Positions 34,185 to 45,624 of a DNA stretch of 64,000 bases are shown here, in pieces; position 1 is the stretch's first letter, and each line of letters starts with the position of its first letter. The stretch comes from Dicaeum eximium (taxonomy: Eukaryota; Chordata; Aves; Passeriformes; Dicaeidae): positions 731,811 to 795,810 of the forward strand of contig VWZP01009951.1 of NCBI GenBank assembly GCA_013396995.1. The letters are read 5' to 3'. The position numbers and the translations under genes are program-made. The notes under the pieces are model-generated. The model had not been told where the DNA came from. It did no database searches and saw nothing but the letters and a program-made list of their open reading frames with translations.

Positions 34185-37100
34185 CATGCCACAACTCAGG
34201 AATGCCCATAAGCTAATCAAACTCACTTTCTACTGTTGCTTTACAATTTGATTTCCATTAATTTCAAGGTCTCTTCTTCAGCTCTTGCATCTTAGCACAG
34301 AATTGAAAAAAAGAAACCCCACAGGACAAAACAGTTCAGTCTTGCTGTACTGTGAGTGGCTGGATAATGAAGTCCTAACAATTCAATTTGTTGGAACAGT
34401 TCTAACATCAAATAGTACCTGAAGGACTTCTATTCTCAAGTGGTAACAAAAGGAATGGAGGTGGAAGGAGAACAAGCTGAAAGAATGTGACTTACAGGCA
34501 AAGTAAGTCAACAGTAAGAGTTTTATTTCAGTCACTTTTGGAGGGCATTTATATTACAAAGTCACTGTAGTAAGACATGGAGAAGTTAGTAATTCAAACC
34601 CAATTACTACCAAAAGTGAAGAGTGCCAAGTCATTATGAGTAAGGTTGACTCTAAAAACAAAGCATGGAGAAAGTTAAATGCTACTGAACACTGGGAGTG
34701 TTTCACAGAGCTTGGTTTATTAACAAGCAAGTAATTAAGACCATCCTCTGTGCCATGAATTTCAATTCATTCATTTTGTAATACTTTCCCTGAACCTTAC
34801 TATTTTTGCCCTAAAAATAGCACCTAATTTTGAGTTGGGGACCAACACTGGCTGACACAATTTATCAAAAATATTTAGCTGCAAGTCTCTGAAAATCTCC
34901 AATGCACAGCAAAGAGGTGAGATTCCTGCCACTGTAGTAGATGTCTTCTTTGTAAATAGTAAGGAAGTTAGAAGTTGTAGTTGAAAACCCTTCCAACTTG
35001 CTCACCACTTGAACTAAAGTAATTGCTCAAAATCAACTCAGGAGAAAGTGCTGAGAAGACCTTTAGATCCAGGCTAGAAACATTCCTGCTCCATCAGCTG
35101 ATCAACCAGTATTTTGTTAACAACAACAGGTTTAAAAATAACCATACCTCAACTTTCAAAGCTTATCCTGACAGGGTCTAATAAACACAGAAGCATCCTG
35201 AAAAATAATTACATTTGCAATGTCCAGATTTTAATTTAAGATTAACAGCCTGCTTTGAAAGAGTATTTAATTAGACAATTTAAAAAACACCTATTAAACT
35301 GGAATAGTAGAGAGACAAGACCAACCAGACTTTCCATGTTAAAATAAAAAACAAACTAAAAGAAATAAGGATCCACCTGTGAGATCTCATTTTCCCAGCC
35401 TAGCACATTTCAGCCATTTCAGCTACACCAAACACTTGTTTCTTCAGTTGTCTTGTAGCTGAAGCAGTCCTGTCTCAGATCAATATAACATGCACACCAC
35501 AAACACCAGAAAATCAGTAATTAAAAATTAATACTTTAAAAAGTGGTTTTGCAAGCGATTTGTAGCGAGAGGGTTCTCTTCAGCAAGAGGCAAGAACAAC
35601 ATGTCCTTATGGTGGTTTTAGTGACCATGGCTGGAAGGCATAACTGTCAATAAATCCTCCAGCTTCTGTAATATTGAATTCCAGACTCACCACAGTATTC
35701 CCTGACACAAACACTCCCTTCTGTGTTCTTTGTATCAAATTACATGGCAACTCTGTCACAATCTATGTGAAACAAGTGAAAGATCTGTTCCTCCAGCAAC
35801 ACTTCCACTACTTTTCAGTTTAACTGCATAGCTTCCATTTCTTATGGAGCAGAATGAGAAAAAAAGAATCCTTTCCTGTGTCAAAACAATCTTCTTCCCT
35901 TGTCTCCCCTCTCCTCCTGACATCTCTCTCTCATATGAAGGTTTTTGCCCACATTCCTAAAAAAGTCTTCATTCTAACACGGTAGCTTACATTGTGGGAC
36001 TCTACTTTGTACAATCAAGTGATAGGGAGACATCTTATCCTCCAAGTGATTCTTAGGATTCCTGAAATATGGTTGTTTTTTTTTTTCTGGGTGAAGAAAA
36101 GCATGCGGGGCAGTCATGCAAAAGTCTGCATAGGATGTCCAGGCCCTTTTGTATATGCACATAAGCCCTGATGCCTATGATAAGTCATCTCTACCCACTG
36201 AAAGTCTCCCTTAGACCCTCTGCAGCTGCCTTCCTTCCCAGTCCTTTAGAAAGCAATCTCAATGTGAGGCTCCCAATGTGAGGCCAGGACACCCACCATA
36301 CTTGCACAAAACACTCCTCTACACTTCCTAACACACAGCAATGCACAACTGGTACTGCCTCTGACAACACACAATTACAGCAAATGATTTACAATTCTTG
36401 CTACTTCTAGCATCTAAATCTCTTTCTTTTCCAGCTGATAGCACCAAATATGTTGCTACCATGCAGTAACAGGAAAGCTGTTTCCTCAAGCACTCTAACC
36501 AGAAATTATTTTTATATCAGAAAAACCTATTTATAATAAGCCATCAGGACTTTTGCACCTTCTTGCCCATTAACACACTTCCACAAATAAAAAACCTCAT
36601 TAGGAAATCAGTTAGCCCTTGGAAATCTAATATAATTTTAATTTTAACCATACTGGTAATGAAGTAAATGAGACTGATGCAAAAGGCAATTATCAAGAGA
36701 TGCACTTCTTCAGCAAAACAAGTGGTCAGACTCAGTGATGGGAACTGCATCTAATTCTGGGCACACTGTGGAACCTCTGCACAGAAAGGAAAGTAATATA
36801 ACGTAAGTAAACATTTGTGGCTTTCTTTCTCAGTTAGCAGAGTCCCTAGACTTCAGACAACATTACTGTAACACAGCCTACGTGGAATCTTGAAGGTCAT
36901 ACTGAAATTTCAGTCAATGCAGTGTGTTTATATAATCACCTTTCACAATAGGAGCACATTATATCTTTATTCCTCTATGATAATGGTTTCCCATTTGTTA
37001 CCTAATACAGTCCAAGACATTAACTTCAAAATACTAATTCCCCTATGGTTTATCTGCCATGTACTTTGAGTCAATTTGTTTTTCTGCCCCACCAACTAAT

Positions 37101-39483
37101 GTTACTTGGGATGCTCCAGCTCCAACCTGGTTTACTGGGTGTGGGAAAAACCATCATAAAACCACACAGACTTTCATCTTCAAAATGATTCAGTGTATCC
37201 ATGGCAGGAGAAGAATTTTAAACAATGAGTGGGCTTTGCAAAAAAATACAAAGTTTTATAAAGGTCACCTGCTTAAAAGATACCTTATAGTGGTTTCTGG
37301 ATCTGCACCACTCTGAGATTCCTGGGAAGTTTGGGAACCTACATGCAGATGAATTCTTTACTTCTATCTCAGCTTTGCGTGTCATACCATTAGAAAACTA
37401 TGACTCCACAAGTTCTTTCACATGGCTGAAAGGTTTTTATACATGTATCCAGCATGTATAGTTAAGAGATAGAGACCTTAATTAAATGGGATGTCAGTTT
37501 TTGCCCTCACTATCAAAGGTAGCCAGCCATCAGTGTCACCCAAGACTTCTGAACCACAAAGTAATTAAAGCATTATTTAATATGCACACTCACTGACTCT
37601 CAACTTCTGTGATGTTTAATTCAACAAGATTGATAATGGCTCCACCCAGATTGCTGGTGAATCATGGGCAACAAGTCGGAAGTTTCCAAAAGCATTCCTG
37701 CTCATTTCTCTTCATCTGTTTTAGCATGAGCACTTTTATATAATAACACATTTCAAGATGCCCCTAAAGTAAACTCTGTGATATTAATGTCTGCAATTTA
37801 CACATTCATATGTTCATCTGTTCACTGGAACATTACTTTTTAAAATTACCAGCATGCAACAATCCCATCAGAAATTTCTAAAATGTTTCACTTTAAACTA
37901 AGCTAGTTTGGATACAAAGCTGACAAAAAAAACCCCCAAAACCTCACAAAAACAAACAAAAAACACAAGAAACCACACAAATTACTTCTCACTTATGTTC
38001 CTGCTGCTTGTAAGTGATTGACAAACTTAAGTCTCTGGTTGTCAAAACAGACTGCTCTGATGGCACCTCCCTTTCTAAATTTCCCTCCAAGCAGCCTGTC
38101 AGGCTGTCTGCTTTGACAGACCCTTTTTTAGGACAGGAAGGCAAAACCATAAGCTATCACTGGGAAAGGAAAAGGTCCCTGATAACGTCTGCTTCTATTT
38201 ACGTTAGTGGGAACCATAATTTTATTATCAGCATTGTGTATTAATGCACTGAAGAAAGCCATGGTGCTCCTGGCGAAGCTTAGAAACTGGCAATAATGTA
38301 CCAACTGCTCCTGCACACAGGTTATTTATACAGCCATGAAGTCCCATATTAGCTTTGCTGACTTCAAACGCAGCAATACAGACATTTATAGCTGACAAAA
38401 ATAACCACCTCCACATCCTCATAAGCCTGAAAGAAGTAAAAAAAAGGTAAGTTTAGGAATACATTAACTTCTGCCTCAGAGTATTCCTGTATTATCTCAC
38501 AATTCTATAGTCAAATAACGTGAATAGAGTATAAATGCTGCGTTTATCTTCCTGTCATTAAATAACAGCATTGCTACACCAGTTACAATAATTAAAGCAG
38601 CTGAGCCCAATCCAGGTTGCTTGGAACCTTTTAATTATTTTTGCAAATCTTAAATTTTTTTCCCCCACTTCAGCCATTTTCAATATGGCAAAAGCACACA
38701 GAAAACCGTAGCTTCTGCCGGAGGAACAAATGATTTGTCACTCGTACTTGACTAGAATTGATAAAAATAAGAGACACTCTCTGGACAAAAAGGCATGCGG
38801 AGGTAAAGAAAACATTCCCAGTTCCTAGGGGAAAAAAACCAAAACCTGCATCAGTTCCCTGCTTTAAAACAAGACAGACCTCACAATGGCTTCTGCAGAC
38901 AAAACCTGACACCAGGACATTCCCAACCATCAAAGCAAATTAAATCCCAGCTATACCAACACCGCACCCCCGGCATGAAACCCGAGCCACTCTGTGGGTG
39001 TAATCCAACAGCCAAAACAATGCCAGGGTGGAAAAACTACTGCAAGTCAGGGAGATCCTGAGAAACCTGAGCGGTTTCACCATCGTTTGTCCCCACGCAG
39101 AGGGAGCCGCGGCCACCTCGCTCTCCCCTCAGGCACGACAGACAAAAGAGCCACAACCCAGGGCGGAGAGGTGTCCCGGGGACGGGTAAGGCCCTGTCAT
39201 TATTTTCCCTTCGTCTCTGTTGTTCAACGCGACACAGAGACGAGTTTTCTCACGCAGAGGCAGGCACAGCGCCTGGAAGAAAACAACAGCAGGCAGAGGG
39301 GACACACAAAAGCCGCCTGTCCCTCGGCCGCCGCAGCCTGAGGCGATGCCGCCTCTCCCCACCCCCAGCCGGACCCAGTCCGCCTCCCCCCCATCGGGCA
39401 CAGCGAACCGCGGTCCCTCTCCGCCTGCCCGAGGCGTTCGGAAATCGAGCCCGGCAGGAGCCTGAGGCCTGGCGAGGCACGAA

Positions 39484-39580
39484 GTCACAGAATTGTTAGA
39501 AGTAGAAAGCACCTCTGGAGATCATCTCGTCCCAGCGCCCGTCCCTCCGCCTCCTTTCTCGGCAAGGCGGGCAGAGCTCT
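39484..39580 (-). mobile_element. CR1 3'-end fragment at the edge of the CpG island
   Basis: The plus strand reads TCACAGAATTGTTAGAAGTA and then CACCTCTGGAGATCATCTCG followed by TCCCA. This is the reverse complement of the CR1 3' terminus (a degenerate form of the TTGGAAGGGACCTCTGGAGATCAT-type block). The clear match covers about 60 bp and the inner boundary is vague. It begins within about 50-140 bp of the RC3H1 exon 1 donor, in the first part of intron 1. Confidence 0.7.
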
Positions 39581-39665
39581 CCCGCCCTATTGTTCCCCGC
39601 ACCCCGCGGCGGAGGCAGCGCACTCACCACGCGGGCCGGGCTTCCTGCAGCGCCCAGCGGCCCCC

Positions 39666-39788
39666 TCAGCTCCGGCACACCGGGGCTGCCACAGTGCCCT
39701 GCTGCTGCTCCTCCAGTAGTACACGCGGGCCCCGGGGCAGCGCCGCCATCGCCCGCCGCCGCCCCGCTGCCACTCCGGCAGCGGCCAT
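39666..39788 (-). CDS. Upstream ORF in RC3H1 exon 1, 40 codons
   Basis: The ATG at 39788-39786 lies in the context CACAAGATGG, a strong initiation context. The frame stays open for 40 codons and ends with TGA at 39668-39666, still inside the presumed exon 1, so it cannot join the Roquin frame. The peptide is Ala/Arg/Gly-rich at the start and has no recognisable domain. Whether it is transcribed depends on the start site lying upstream of 39788. Confidence 0.4.
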   Translation of the reverse strand: MAAAGVAAGRRRAMAALPRGPRVLLEEQQQGTVAAPVCRS

Positions 39789-39792
39789 CTTG
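39781..39792 (-). promoter_or_regulatory. YY1-like element overlapping an upstream ATG
   Basis: The minus strand reads CAAGATGGCCGC, close to the YY1 consensus AAnATGGCGGC, which commonly lies just downstream of the transcription start of TATA-less genes. The ATG in the motif has A at -3 and G at +4 and opens a 40-codon upstream ORF in RC3H1 exon 1. Confidence 0.6.
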
Positions 39793-39815
39793 TGCGTCGA
39801 CTGCTCCTCTCACCG

Positions 39816-39840
39816 CCCCCCTCCCTCCCTCTCTCTCCCC
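39816..39840 (-). other. G-quadruplex motif near the RC3H1 start site
   Basis: On the minus strand, four G-runs of 3 to 6 are separated by loops of 7, 1 and 1 bases (C-runs at 39816-39821, 39823-39825, 39827-39829 and 39837-39840 on the plus strand). This fits the usual G3+N1-7 rule. The motif lies just upstream of the YY1-like element, at or near the expected transcription start. Confidence 0.6.
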
Positions 39841-39881
39841 GCACCACCCGCCCCTTCCTGCGCCCGCCTTCCCCCTCAACC

Positions 39882-39915
39882 GGGACGCGACGGGACGGGA
39901 CAGGACGGGACGGGG
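39882..39915. repeat. (GGGAC)n short tandem repeat
   Basis: About six imperfect GGGAC/GGGACA units in tandem inside the CpG island, probably just upstream of the RC3H1 start site. It may vary in copy number. Confidence 0.8.
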
Positions 39916-40181
39916 AGAGATAGCCGAATCACGGCCTGGAGCCCGTGAGGGCAGGGCGAGAGAATTATCGCCCGTCTCGGGGATGCGCTCGCGCTCCGTC
40001 AGGGACGGTCTCTAATGTCAGATGCATTCCTCCTTTCAGGTGGGGTCTTTCCCCCCGCCCCCCTCCCCTCACCTCCTCTTGTCATAGTCAGCGGGCTCGG
40101 GGGTGGAGGTCGAGGCTTTTCACATACGGAGTGGCTCCTGGGGAGCGCTCTGTGTTTTGGGAGTTTGCTGAGGGCCCCCGC

Positions 40182-40191
40182 CCGCCATTTT
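40182..40191 (-). promoter_or_regulatory. Second YY1-like element (AAAATGGCGG)
   Basis: A near-perfect YY1 consensus on the minus strand, about 390 bp upstream of the first. It may mark a second, more distal start site for RC3H1. Inference from motif only. Confidence 0.45.
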
Positions 40192-40234
40192 CTCTCCCTC
40201 AGGAACCTCTGTTGGCGGACCCCGCGGTTGCCTC

Positions 40235-43215
40235 ATGCCAACACACCTTACTGCTTCAAGCCGGTTACTTTTATTACATCAGGGGAAAATGACACAAATT
40301 AAGTTCTTTCTTACGTGGCTGTGCAGGGCAAAGCTTTCGGAGTTTTGCTCGTCAATCCCAAGTGAAGGCTCGGTGCTGGACAAAGTCCCCCGTAGCTTTG
40401 TGTGCTGCAGGACACAAATCATCCTTAGCTTTAACCAGAACTACAGGTAACATGTTTGGAGACCCTCCAAGTTTTCCTGTATCACAGTCAGAACTAGTTG
40501 GAATACAGAAGAAATTTTAAAACGCAATAATAGAATGTCGTGCAGTCACTTGACTTGCAGCATTTACTAAGCACGTAGTGACTGACAGTTTTAAATTGTT
40601 ACAAGAGCCAATTATTTAGCATTAGGATATTTCAAGGTAACATCCACATGATGCCTGTTTATGAGAACGTGAATATGGTGCAAAATACTAAGGAAGCCAC
40701 ATTTAAATTAAAGACCAAAAGTGGTATTCAGTGGTCCCGTTTTATTGCCCATATATTTTATCATGTCTATACCCAGCTAGAGGTTCTATGAGATCAATTC
40801 TGCTGTGATGCCATTATTCGGGATGTTGTGCAGGGAATCACTGCATTTCCATTTTCCTTTCGTAACACTGCGAAGAGCACCCAATGTATTACTGTCAGTC
40901 CAACATCTGAAGTGCAGCATTGCATGACATGGAAATACAGTTTAAATAGGACATGATCAAGTCAGAAGTAGCCATGCCCAGAGCCAGGGACTCGAGAGAG
41001 CAGGCTGCAAAAGGAAGCTGGGTTGTGACATGCAGACAGAAGATGGAAATTCCTACACACGGGGAAAAACTACACAGGGCAAGGTTACTCTTCAGCTCCT
41101 ATTTCTGACTCTTGTACTGGCCATAGACAGATTTTCATTAACTTTACAAGAAATGTGGTGCTAGTAACTAAAGTGTTATTTCTATATTTTTTACTAAAGA
41201 AATAATCTCTATTATTTAGGCTTTTCCACCAAAACAGCCTGCGTTATACACTTTTAGCATTTGAAACACAAAATGTTATTTGTCTTTAGGATTACTGTTT
41301 TCAAATATAACTTCAGCTTATCACTAAATCTGCTATAATTCATACCTACTTGTTCTCATTGTTATTTCTTTAATGTTCTTAAAAACCCATAGGAATTAGT
41401 TTTTATTCTACCACATATTGTCTCCACGTTGAATTCCTTTCTCTCTTTCTTTTTTCCCATCCAAAAATGGATAATGGGTAGGCATGGTTCTAAGATATGA
41501 CATTTGTGGCCACACTAGTAATGTTCTTCAAATTATACATTAAAAATGACTCCCCATTTTAGCCTCTATGACTGAGAGAAATACCTAAAATACCAGTGTA
41601 ATTGAAAAATGGTATCATGTTACTATTCAATTTTTGTATTATTCCTTCCATATAAAACTGCTCTAGAACTGTGGTACCAGGATAGCTGTCTTTAAAAAAA
41701 GAAATGTGCATTTTTAAAATGTCTTGGCAGTGTTTCAGTTTGCTATTTTAGTTAGCAACGTGGCCTGTAAAGCTGATGATAATGGAAAAATTCTCATTTT
41801 GAAACCTGGTATCGGAATGGAAGGCAAGAATGAAATACTTCTCCAGGTGGCTACAAGCATGTCCTTGTTGTTTCACACAGTGAAGATTCTTGCACATAAA
41901 CCACAGATAATAAAAAAGGAAATCTTTAGCATTTGTATATGCTTGACCATCACATTGAAAAAATTGACTATCACGTTAACAAAACCTAAACTCCTGCACT
42001 TCTATAAAATTCCACTGACAAAAGCAGAAGACTGTATCCATCCAACATAACCATTGAAAAAAAATCCGATGTTAATTAAAGAGCATGCTGAATGTCATCC
42101 AAGCCCACGGATACAGATGCAACTATTGGAGCTAGTTTTATATGCTTATTTTATATAATAAAACAATGCTAGCAAAATACAGCCTTAGGCTGTGGACATG
42201 CTCAGTATCTCTACCACAACAGTCAAGGTTTCTATTTCCCAAGTATAAAAGAAGCCTAGAGGATCTAAAGGAATGTGAAGTCCCTATGTGTAAAATGAGT
42301 GTTCCTCCATGAAAGCTTCTCTCCCAAGCATTCACAAATTCACCATTTGCACTAATAAATAATACTATATAACCCACCAAACATCACATTTGTTTAAAAT
42401 TTTTGGCAGTTCTTTGATGCTGTTCATAATAAATTTGTAGAGTATCAATACAATTATTACTGTTTGTGTTTTCAGCCTACTTGGAATGCAAAGGTCTATG
42501 TAAATATACCCTCTGACTGCAGCTGCTGTGGAAGAAGAAGAAATTATAAGGAAGGTAAGAAACTTTTTTTTGATGACTTCTCATTAGAGGTTTCACTTCC
42601 TTAACCATCCCATCTCATCATCCTCCTTGTCCCACTGGTGGTGTGGGATGCAGAATGCTGATTCAGGAGTAGGTGCCCCAGATCCTCCTACTTATTGCCT
42701 TTTTTGCTTACATGTCATTGCCTGCTTTGCTCCAACCCCAGACCTTCCAGTGCCATTCAGCACATCTCCTCTCTTTTTGGGACAAAAATTTTGAAGCAAC
42801 ACAAAGTACAAGAATTTGCAGCGTACCAAGTCTGTATTTCCACTAGGCAGAGCAAGGCAGAGCCTGTACTACACCACATCCTTGTTACTCCAGTGCCCTC
42901 TGCTGAAGTAACCATCTCCTTGGCTTCTGAGTCCCCTTGGGCAGGGCCAGGAGCCTCTGCCAAGTGCCCTATGCTGCCACTTCTTTATCTTGCACTTTAC
43001 CTCCTTGCTCTTATTTCCTTTTCTATTCTGTCTCAACAGAAAACCAGAAATATGACCCCTTATTTCCTTTCCTTGCTTCAGTGGTACTTAGGTTGAAATT
43101 TGTTCTTTTCCTTCATAGCATTGCTGCATCATTTTACAGCCTCTTAATGAGCTTAAGAGGGTAACATATATTTTGAAGTGATAAACAATTAAGACAATTC
43201 CATTTTGTAAGAATT

Positions 43216-43257
<42 letters not shown>

Positions 43258-44748
43258 AAGCTGAAAATCACCTAAATTAAGAATGTCATTTTTGTTCCCT
43301 TCTGGCAAGTTGACTCATGTATTATAAAACTGGGAGAAAATGAGAGACAGGTAAGGCCATACAGTTAGTACCTTTCCTTAGCTGCATGTAAACCCATAGC
43401 CTTATTCTTGTTTTGCAGGGTAAGCTACATTGTAAAGGTTAAGCAACTTTTCATGTTCACATAGCAAGGAGTGGTAAGATGAGGAATGGTCTGGCCTGTT
43501 CCAACCACTAGACCTTGTGCATCCTCCACCGTCATGCAAGTTACAGTAATTACATTAAGACTAAACTGCCATCTGAATAATTTTTCCAATTGAATTTTCC
43601 AGGAAAAGCACTCTTACCACATATAAAAGTTAGGTCTGTCTTGCATCTCTGTAATCACATCACATTTCTGCAGTAAAAGAAAATGTGCTGATGATTTCCT
43701 GGAATTATCCTTACTTTGTATTATCCATAAAGACTCCAGGTTTGGTACTAGTTTCGTTTGAGAACACCTGATACAAGACTTCCCCAGTGCATCTTCCAAG
43801 AAATAGGACTGTGAATTGCCGCAGGAAAATCAAGAGCCAACCTTAGCTAATCCTAACACATAAATAATTGCATAAAGCATGCTTAGATGTTTTTATATTA
43901 GTGTGGATCTCAAGGAACTGCTGCTTATTCAGATCTCAGTTCTCAGAGGTTTTATTTTAAAAGTATGTTGTTCAGGAAGTTGCAGAGGGACATGATTAAA
44001 CTCCTGAAAAGTGGCTTTTCAAAAGAGATCTGTAAACAAAAATCAATTTTATAATACACATATACATATGTAATATATGTATTTTTAGCTATGTAGCTTT
44101 AACATATGCTGCATAAACAGTTCAAAAATACTATTTTCAGTGAAAACCCATCAAAATTTATTTAGGTAGGCTGAGATTATTTTTTGGATATCATATCTGT
44201 ATGGTAATTTCTGTTAGTCTTTTACCAGATTCTACATATCATGTCTTCTTTGTCAGGCACACATGCAAATGCCCACCCTTTTAATAAGAATTTCCTCCTC
44301 CAATTAAAAAATTTATTTTCAGCACAGCATTCTCAGTTTCGTCTCATTACTGTACTGGTAAAAAGCTGTTACACATTCTAGCAGTTCAATTTCAGCAGAA
44401 AACACTGAAATTTCAGTACTGTAAATGTACAGTACAGTTTGTTCCTGTTGTCTATGTTCTTCTGATTTTAGTAAGTTGCCATCAAGAATTACATCATTAA
44501 TCCTAACACTTAAGGATTTTTTTTTAATTTGACATTTCAGCTATTATTTTTTGAACTTGCCTAAGAAGATGATAGATTTTGTAAAAAGTTGCTATCTTTT
44601 TATTGTTTATAAGAGATTCTTTCCAACCTTTCTTGATGGCTTTTATAATCTGACATCATAATGATGTTCCCTGCTCTTCTTTGAGTCTAGCAGGTGAAAG
44701 AAGCAGCATTTACAAAAGAAGAAAAAGAAAAATCACTGAAGGAAATCA
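40235..44748 (+). ncRNA. Speculative divergent spliced transcript (three exon-like blocks)
   Basis: The blocks are about 40235-40446 (donor CTACAG|GTAACA), 42476-42554 (acceptor TGTTTTCAG, donor GGAAG|GTAAGA) and 44691 or 44694-44748 (acceptor TCTAG or TCTAGCAG, donor AATCA|GTAAGT). All are on the plus strand and lead away from the RC3H1 CpG island. The 79-nt middle block is open in one frame, but joining it to the frame of the first block meets a stop within ten codons. A long non-coding RNA is therefore likelier than a protein. Splice motifs alone produce many false exons. Confidence 0.25.
43218..43254. repeat. (TG)n microsatellite, about 18 units
   Basis: An uninterrupted TG run of 37 bases in the spacer, likely polymorphic. 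Confidence 0.97.
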
Positions 44749-45624
44749 GTAAGTTGAATGAAAGTTAGTAATACTGGAATTGGCTCTTATTACCAGACAG
44801 AAAGAGATTGTATTTGTGGTTTGGTGAGTTAGCTATTTTTGATGTTCTTTTTCTACATAAGCTACTGATATAATTGCTAAAGAAAAAACAGTGAAAGGAT
44901 CAGAACATCCTGTGAGCACAGAGCTTACATTGTGTATACATTTTTGAGATATTAAACTCATTTATTTTTAGCAAGTGTCATCAATTTCTTCGAGATGAAT
45001 TGATTTTTTTTTATGTTCTCCATGAGGCACATGGAACACACAAGTCTTAGCCTGTTAACAAATGCCAGCTATTTTGAGCTGCACACTTTCTGTTTGGGAA
45101 ATTTCTTGTTCTGGTACATAAGGCTACAGTATCTGCAGTCTGTTTGTCACCAGTGCTTCTGGTCTTCTGGTGGCTTTGCTAGGCAGACATGTGTTACCTG
45201 CATTAAAAATATGAGCCATAAAATAACTTACCTTCCTTCTGAAGTCCTCAGTTTTTACAACTTGAATGTAATTGGACTTTAGCAATTCCATATCAGAAGG
45301 CTATGTGCTAGTTCATTACAGACTCTTACAGCTGTTTTTCTTATCATTGTTTCCAGTGCTCTAGGGAAAAAAAAAAAAGGAAAGAAAAGGAGTGTTCTGT
45401 ATTTTCATACACAAAACCCCACCTTCTCCTTGGACTTCGTTCCACAGGAAGGCATAAGCATGTATGCACTTATTTGCATAATTAATAGACAAGATAAAAC
45501 TGTTTCTACCCTACATTGCTGAGTCAAACACTGAAAACCAGTTGAGGGCAAACAGTCATTCACTGATCTCTCAGGTGTAGCTGCTAAAACTCACAAGGTT
45601 TGGGAGGCAGAGGCTGAAACCAGC

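Larger units (their letters stand above)
16472..39627 (-). other. RC3H1: RC3H1 intron 1 (about 23.2 kb)
   Basis: This long first intron separates the CpG-island exon from the RING exon. Recognised content: an inverted repeat at 16821-16846; a possible internal first exon at about 21698-21862; a CR1 copy at 25211-25660; a long LTR at about 27425-29060; a hairpin at 34114-34184; A-runs at 31581-31612; and a CR1 fragment at 39484-39580. The remaining stretches (16.5-21.6, 21.9-25.2, 25.7-27.4, 29.1-34.1 and 34.2-39.0 kb) are AT-rich and show no gene that I can support. Confidence 0.75.
39628..39830 (-). other. RC3H1: RC3H1 presumed non-coding exon 1 (5' UTR); upstream end not defined
   Basis: On the minus strand a strong splice donor (GTG|GTGAGTG, intron from 39627) lies inside the CpG island. 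It is the best donor there that could pair with the exon 2 acceptor at 16472-16473. Roquin-1 genes in other vertebrates have a 5' non-coding exon before the ATG exon, which supports this assignment. The 5' end is set only roughly, just upstream of a YY1-like element at 39781-39792. The exon is GC-rich and contains a 40-codon upstream ORF. Its exact start and any alternative first exons cannot be fixed without transcript data. Confidence 0.65.
39040..40215. promoter_or_regulatory. RC3H1: CpG island / RC3H1 promoter
   Basis: A GC- and CpG-dense block of about 1.2 kb stands out from AT-rich surroundings and contains the RC3H1 exon 1 donor. No TATA box is obvious. YY1-type elements lie at 39781-39792 and 40182-40191, both oriented for minus-strand transcription, along with short GGGAC repeats and C-runs. 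Such islands are often bidirectional. Donor-like sites on the plus strand (after 39185 and after 40446) leave room for a divergent transcript. Confidence 0.9.

Noticed and set aside
39628..39830. An extra coding N-terminus for RC3H1 from exon 1
   Set aside because: The exon 1 upstream ORF stops inside the exon, and exon 2 has an in-frame stop before its ATG. No N-terminal extension is possible.
39493..39948. 151-codon plus-strand frame across the CpG island
   Set aside because: Pro/Ala/Arg-rich composition is what GC-rich DNA gives in any frame. Overlapping minus-strand frames are equally long and there is no recognisable domain.
42695..43096. 133-codon plus-strand frame in the spacer
   Set aside because: No recognisable fold, and its Pro/Ser/Leu mix looks random. 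It is not bounded by splice sites that fit the exon-like blocks nearby.
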